From NCBI GenBank assembly GCA_027623845.1, contig JAQBUJ010000139.1, forward strand, positions 1 to 7,483: a stretch of DNA of 7,483 nt. The letters run 5' to 3'. Shown here piece after piece: positions 6,074-7,483 of the stretch (positions are counted from its first letter, which is position 1; every line of letters begins with the position of its first letter). Position numbers and translations under genes: made by a program. The stretch is from Pseudomonadota bacterium. Lineage in GTDB: Bacteria > Pseudomonadota > Alphaproteobacteria > Thalassobaculales > Thalassobaculaceae. Under the pieces are notes generated by a model. That model did no database searches, was not told the origin of the DNA, and saw nothing but the letters and a program-made list of their open reading frames with translations.

Positions 6074-6589
6074 ATGGGCAAGCCTCAATCCGACCCGGCG
6101 CTGAACGCGCTGCAGATCTTTCACATCAATATCAACTGCGAGGATTTGGACCGTTCCCGCGCGTTTTACGAACTGATCGGGTTTCGTGCGGTCAATGAAT
6201 TCGATTCCTCAAGCGAAGGCCCTGCACCGAGCTTCGCCGAGATCGGGCTCTCGTCGATTTTACAGCTGCCGGAAGATTGCGACGCGCGGGCGGTTCTCAT
6301 GGCGCTATCGGACGATCCGCGCGCGACCCGACTTGATTTAATTGAGTGGGTGCGACCGAAAAGCCAAGTCTTGCCCGGCGGTGACCTGGCTCGGTTGGGT
6401 TTCGGACGGGTTTGTCTGAAGGTTCGAGACTGTCGGGAGTTGCATGATCGGCTGACCGCAGCCGGCCATGTCGCCTATAGCGAACCGACGCTCATCAACA
6501 TGGGAGGAACTCGTCAGATGGTCTTCTGTGTTGAGGATCCTGATGGCGTTGTCGTGGAGTTCATGCAGTTCCTGCGCGACCCCAAGTAG
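6074..6589 (+). CDS. VOC-superfamily protein (glyoxalase / extradiol dioxygenase fold)
   Basis: This 171-residue protein has two beta-alpha-beta-beta-beta halves typical of the vicinal oxygen chelate fold: IFHININCEDLDRSRAFYELIGF (about 15-37) opens the first and FGRVCLKVRDCRELHDRLTAAG (about 110-131) the second, which closes with VEDPDGVVVEFMQF (about 153-166). Family members bind a divalent metal and act as glyoxalases, dioxygenases, epimerases or resistance proteins. Likely metal ligands are His17, Glu91 and Glu162. The position usually filled by His at the start of the second half is Arg112, which leaves the metal site uncertain. The gene begins 17 bases after the restored dehydratase stop, so the two are probably one transcription unit. 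Its function may concern the dehydratase product or substrate, such as isomerisation or detoxification, but this is inference. No signal peptide is seen. Confidence 0.88.
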   Translation: MGKPQSDPALNALQIFHININCEDLDRSRAFYELIGFRAVNEFDSSSEGPAPSFAEIGLSSILQLPEDCDARAVLMALSDDPRATRLDLIEWVRPKSQVLPGGDLARLGFGRVCLKVRDCRELHDRLTAAGHVAYSEPTLINMGGTRQMVFCVEDPDGVVVEFMQFLRDPK

Positions 6590-6600
6590 GGGTGACGGGA

Positions 6601-6681
6601 ATGGCGTTGCTGAAACCCTGGTTTCGATGGTTCAGCGTATCGCGGGGCGGATTTCCGGTTTTGATGTTCGACGACAGATAG
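6601..6681 (+). CDS. Possible 26-residue small ORF
   Basis: An ATG at 6601 follows AGGGGTGA (6588-6595), a strong match to the ribosome-binding consensus, with 5 bases between. The reading, beginning MALLKPWFRWFSV, ends at TAG after 26 residues and is rich in Trp, Phe and Arg. It resembles no family I know. The ribosome-binding match overlaps the stop of the VOC gene, so translational coupling is possible. The sequence also carries a hairpin that could explain its conservation as RNA rather than protein. Weak call. Confidence 0.2.
   Translation: MALLKPWFRWFSVSRGGFPVLMFDDR
6609..6636 (+). other. Stem-loop downstream of the VOC gene
   Basis: GCTGAA-A-CC (6609-6617) pairs with GGTTCAGC (6629-6636), giving an 8-bp stem with one bulged A and an 11-base loop. 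A competing perfect palindrome GAAACC-CT-GGTTTC sits inside (6612-6625). No T tract follows, so it is not a normal intrinsic terminator. A 3' mRNA-stabilising hairpin for the dehydratase-VOC transcript is the simplest reading. Confidence 0.3.
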
Positions 6682-6789
6682 GTGCGATGCACGCCGATCA
6701 CCGGGTCGGGTTGGTTGCGACGTGCGGCATCCCGGGAAGGGGAGCGATGACGCCGGATAGCGCGGCCCGGGCCCGTCGAGGCGATCTAT

Positions 6790-7215
6790 CTACGCGCCGT
6801 CAGTCGTCAAATATTGCTTTATAATTTCAATCGCCTGGCGGAGATTGATCGGTTTGGTTATGTACTGCTCGAACCCAGCCTCTATGGCTCTTTCGATGTC
6901 CTGGGGCATCGCCGCCGCGCTTACCGCCACCACCGGGATAGTCTTGGTTTCTTCCATTGCCCGAAGTTCCTTGAGCGCTGATATGCCGTCCATGCCGGGC
7001 AGATTGATGTCCATCAGCACCAGATCCGGTGGCTCGGCGCGGGCTAGTACCAGCCCGATTTCCGCGGTTTCCGCCGGGATCAGCTCGACGCCGCTTATCC
7101 GGTCGATGAGACTCTCCATCAGAATCATGTTCGCCGGGTTGTCCTCAATGTACAGAACCCGTCCCCCCGCCATAGACGGCGACTTGGCCTTACCGGCCTC
7201 CGGTTTTTCGTCCAT
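6790..7215 (-). CDS. Single-domain response regulator (CheY-like receiver)
   Basis: This 141-residue protein is a receiver domain with almost nothing else. After a short polar N-terminus rich in Lys, Glu and Ser, the domain runs from about residue 18 to the end. It shows the acidic pair Glu24-Asp25 in VLYIEDNPAN, the phospho-accepting Asp69 in LVLMDINLPGMDG, the switch Ser99 in VAVSA, and the conserved Lys121 in ITKPI. There is no DNA-binding or enzymatic output domain. It closely resembles the receiver module found at the end of hybrid histidine kinases, and would act as a phosphorelay intermediate or by protein-protein contact. The frame is open upstream as far as 7335, including a TTG at 7278. 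The ATG at 7215 is preferred because GGAGGT precedes it, and because the extra residues are made of a repeated PLSES-type sequence from tandem DNA repeats. No partner kinase is in the window. Confidence 0.92.
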   Translation of the reverse strand: MDEKPEAGKAKSPSMAGGRVLYIEDNPANMILMESLIDRISGVELIPAETAEIGLVLARAEPPDLVLMDINLPGMDGISALKELRAMEETKTIPVVAVSAAAMPQDIERAIEAGFEQYITKPINLRQAIEIIKQYLTTDGA

Positions 7216-7225
7216 TGTTTGCGTT

Positions 7226-7231
7226 ACCTCC
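7226..7231 (-). promoter_or_regulatory. Ribosome binding site of the receiver gene
   Basis: GGAGGT on the minus strand, 10 bases before the ATG at 7215, is a near-perfect Shine-Dalgarno sequence. The spacing is slightly long, but it is the strongest site in the window and sets the start. Confidence 0.65.
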
Positions 7232-7243
7232 AAAGTCCGCGAG

Positions 7244-7315
7244 GATTCCGACAGGGGCAAGGATTCCGACAGGGGCAAGGATTCCGACAGGGGCGAAGAT
7301 TCCGACAGGGGCGAG
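7244..7315. repeat. Four tandem copies of an 18-bp repeat
   Basis: The unit GATTCCGACAGGGGCAAG occurs at 7244-7261 and 7262-7279 without change. It occurs at 7280-7297 with GAA, and at 7298-7315 with GAG, in the last triplet. A degraded fifth unit with CCGACAGGG follows from 7316. The length is a multiple of three and the minus-strand frame of the receiver gene stays open through it, reading repeated (L/S)PLSES. It lies between that gene's ribosome binding site and its AT-rich upstream DNA, so it probably forms part of the 5' leader. Copy number is likely to vary between strains through slippage. Confidence 0.85.
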
Positions 7316-7338
7316 GGGGCCGACAGGGCCTCCTTCTA

Positions 7339-7483
7339 CCGCTTTGGACTATGGCATTAGGCATCCCAGGAAAGTATATAGCATTTCAAGTAAGTTAATG
7401 GTTTTTTGATGATAAGTTATACCACCTTCCATTGATCAGAACCCATGTGCCCAATCCCGGGTTCCGATGGACATTATGGTCCA
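7339..7483 (-). promoter_or_regulatory. AT-rich region upstream of the receiver gene
   Basis: The sequence changes to AT-rich from about 7368 to 7440, in contrast to the rest of the window, as expected for a promoter. On the minus strand TATACT (7373-7378) matches five of six bases of the -10 consensus, with no good -35 box at the right distance; CATTAA at 7395-7400 is a poor match. Two short inverted repeats lie further up: GAACCC/GGGTTC (7439-7444 with 7459-7464) and TGGAC/GTCCA (7468-7472 with 7479-7483). No coding region is recognised before the window end. Confidence 0.35.

Noticed and set aside
6590..6789. Minus-strand stretch reading VIGVHRTYL, reminiscent of a toprim/primase-like protein
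   Set aside because: The resemblance is limited to a few residues and the flanking translation shows no matching domain.
7215..7409. Plus-strand open frame with collagen-like PTGA repeats
   Set aside because: The repetitive translation is produced by the 18-bp DNA repeats antisense to the receiver gene leader and has no plausible start context.

Overview
The window is a GC-rich (by eye about 60% G+C), densely coding piece of bacterial DNA. Codon choice, Shine-Dalgarno sites and gene content suggest a proteobacterium, most likely an alphaproteobacterium. This is inference: there is no rRNA or other taxonomic marker. It holds six protein genes and no tRNA, rRNA, CRISPR array or insertion sequence that I can recognise.

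Layout. Positions 1-266 are non-coding leader with a weak candidate promoter. A type I Baeyer-Villiger/flavin monooxygenase (267-1907, +) is followed, after 122 bases rich in inverted repeats, by a Rieske-type non-heme iron oxygenase alpha subunit (2030-3163, +). A crotonase-fold enoyl-CoA hydratase/isomerase (3192-3971, -) converges on the oxygenase with only 28 bases between stop codons. A 355-base divergent region (3972-4326) contains a perfect 6-bp inverted repeat and other short hairpins. It leads into an IlvD/Edd-family dehydratase (4327-5928, +), whose C-terminus is cut off by an apparent one-base frameshift; the missing conserved tail is intact in the next frame up to 6056. A VOC-fold (glyoxalase/dioxygenase superfamily) protein follows 17 bases later (6074-6589, +). 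After about 200 bases, a stand-alone CheY-like receiver protein lies on the minus strand (6790-7215). Its 5' side carries four copies of an 18-bp tandem repeat and then an AT-rich stretch to the window end.

How the genes may work together. The two oxygenases and the crotonase look like a catabolic set for a ring-containing ketone or a terpenoid/steroid-like compound: hydroxylation, Baeyer-Villiger insertion, then processing of an acyl-CoA. The substrate cannot be read from sequence, and the Rieske enzyme's reductase is not in the window. The dehydratase and VOC protein form a second probable transcription unit with a sugar-acid or hydroxy-acid flavour. The receiver is an orphan with no kinase in view.

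Most notable points: the dehydratase combines a frameshift with an Arg where the family has the Fe-S-binding Cys of its CDK motif; the crotonase keeps only one of the two catalytic glutamates; and the receiver gene has an in-frame 18-bp repeat array just upstream of its ribosome binding site. I found no clear sign of a wholly new defence or mobile system.
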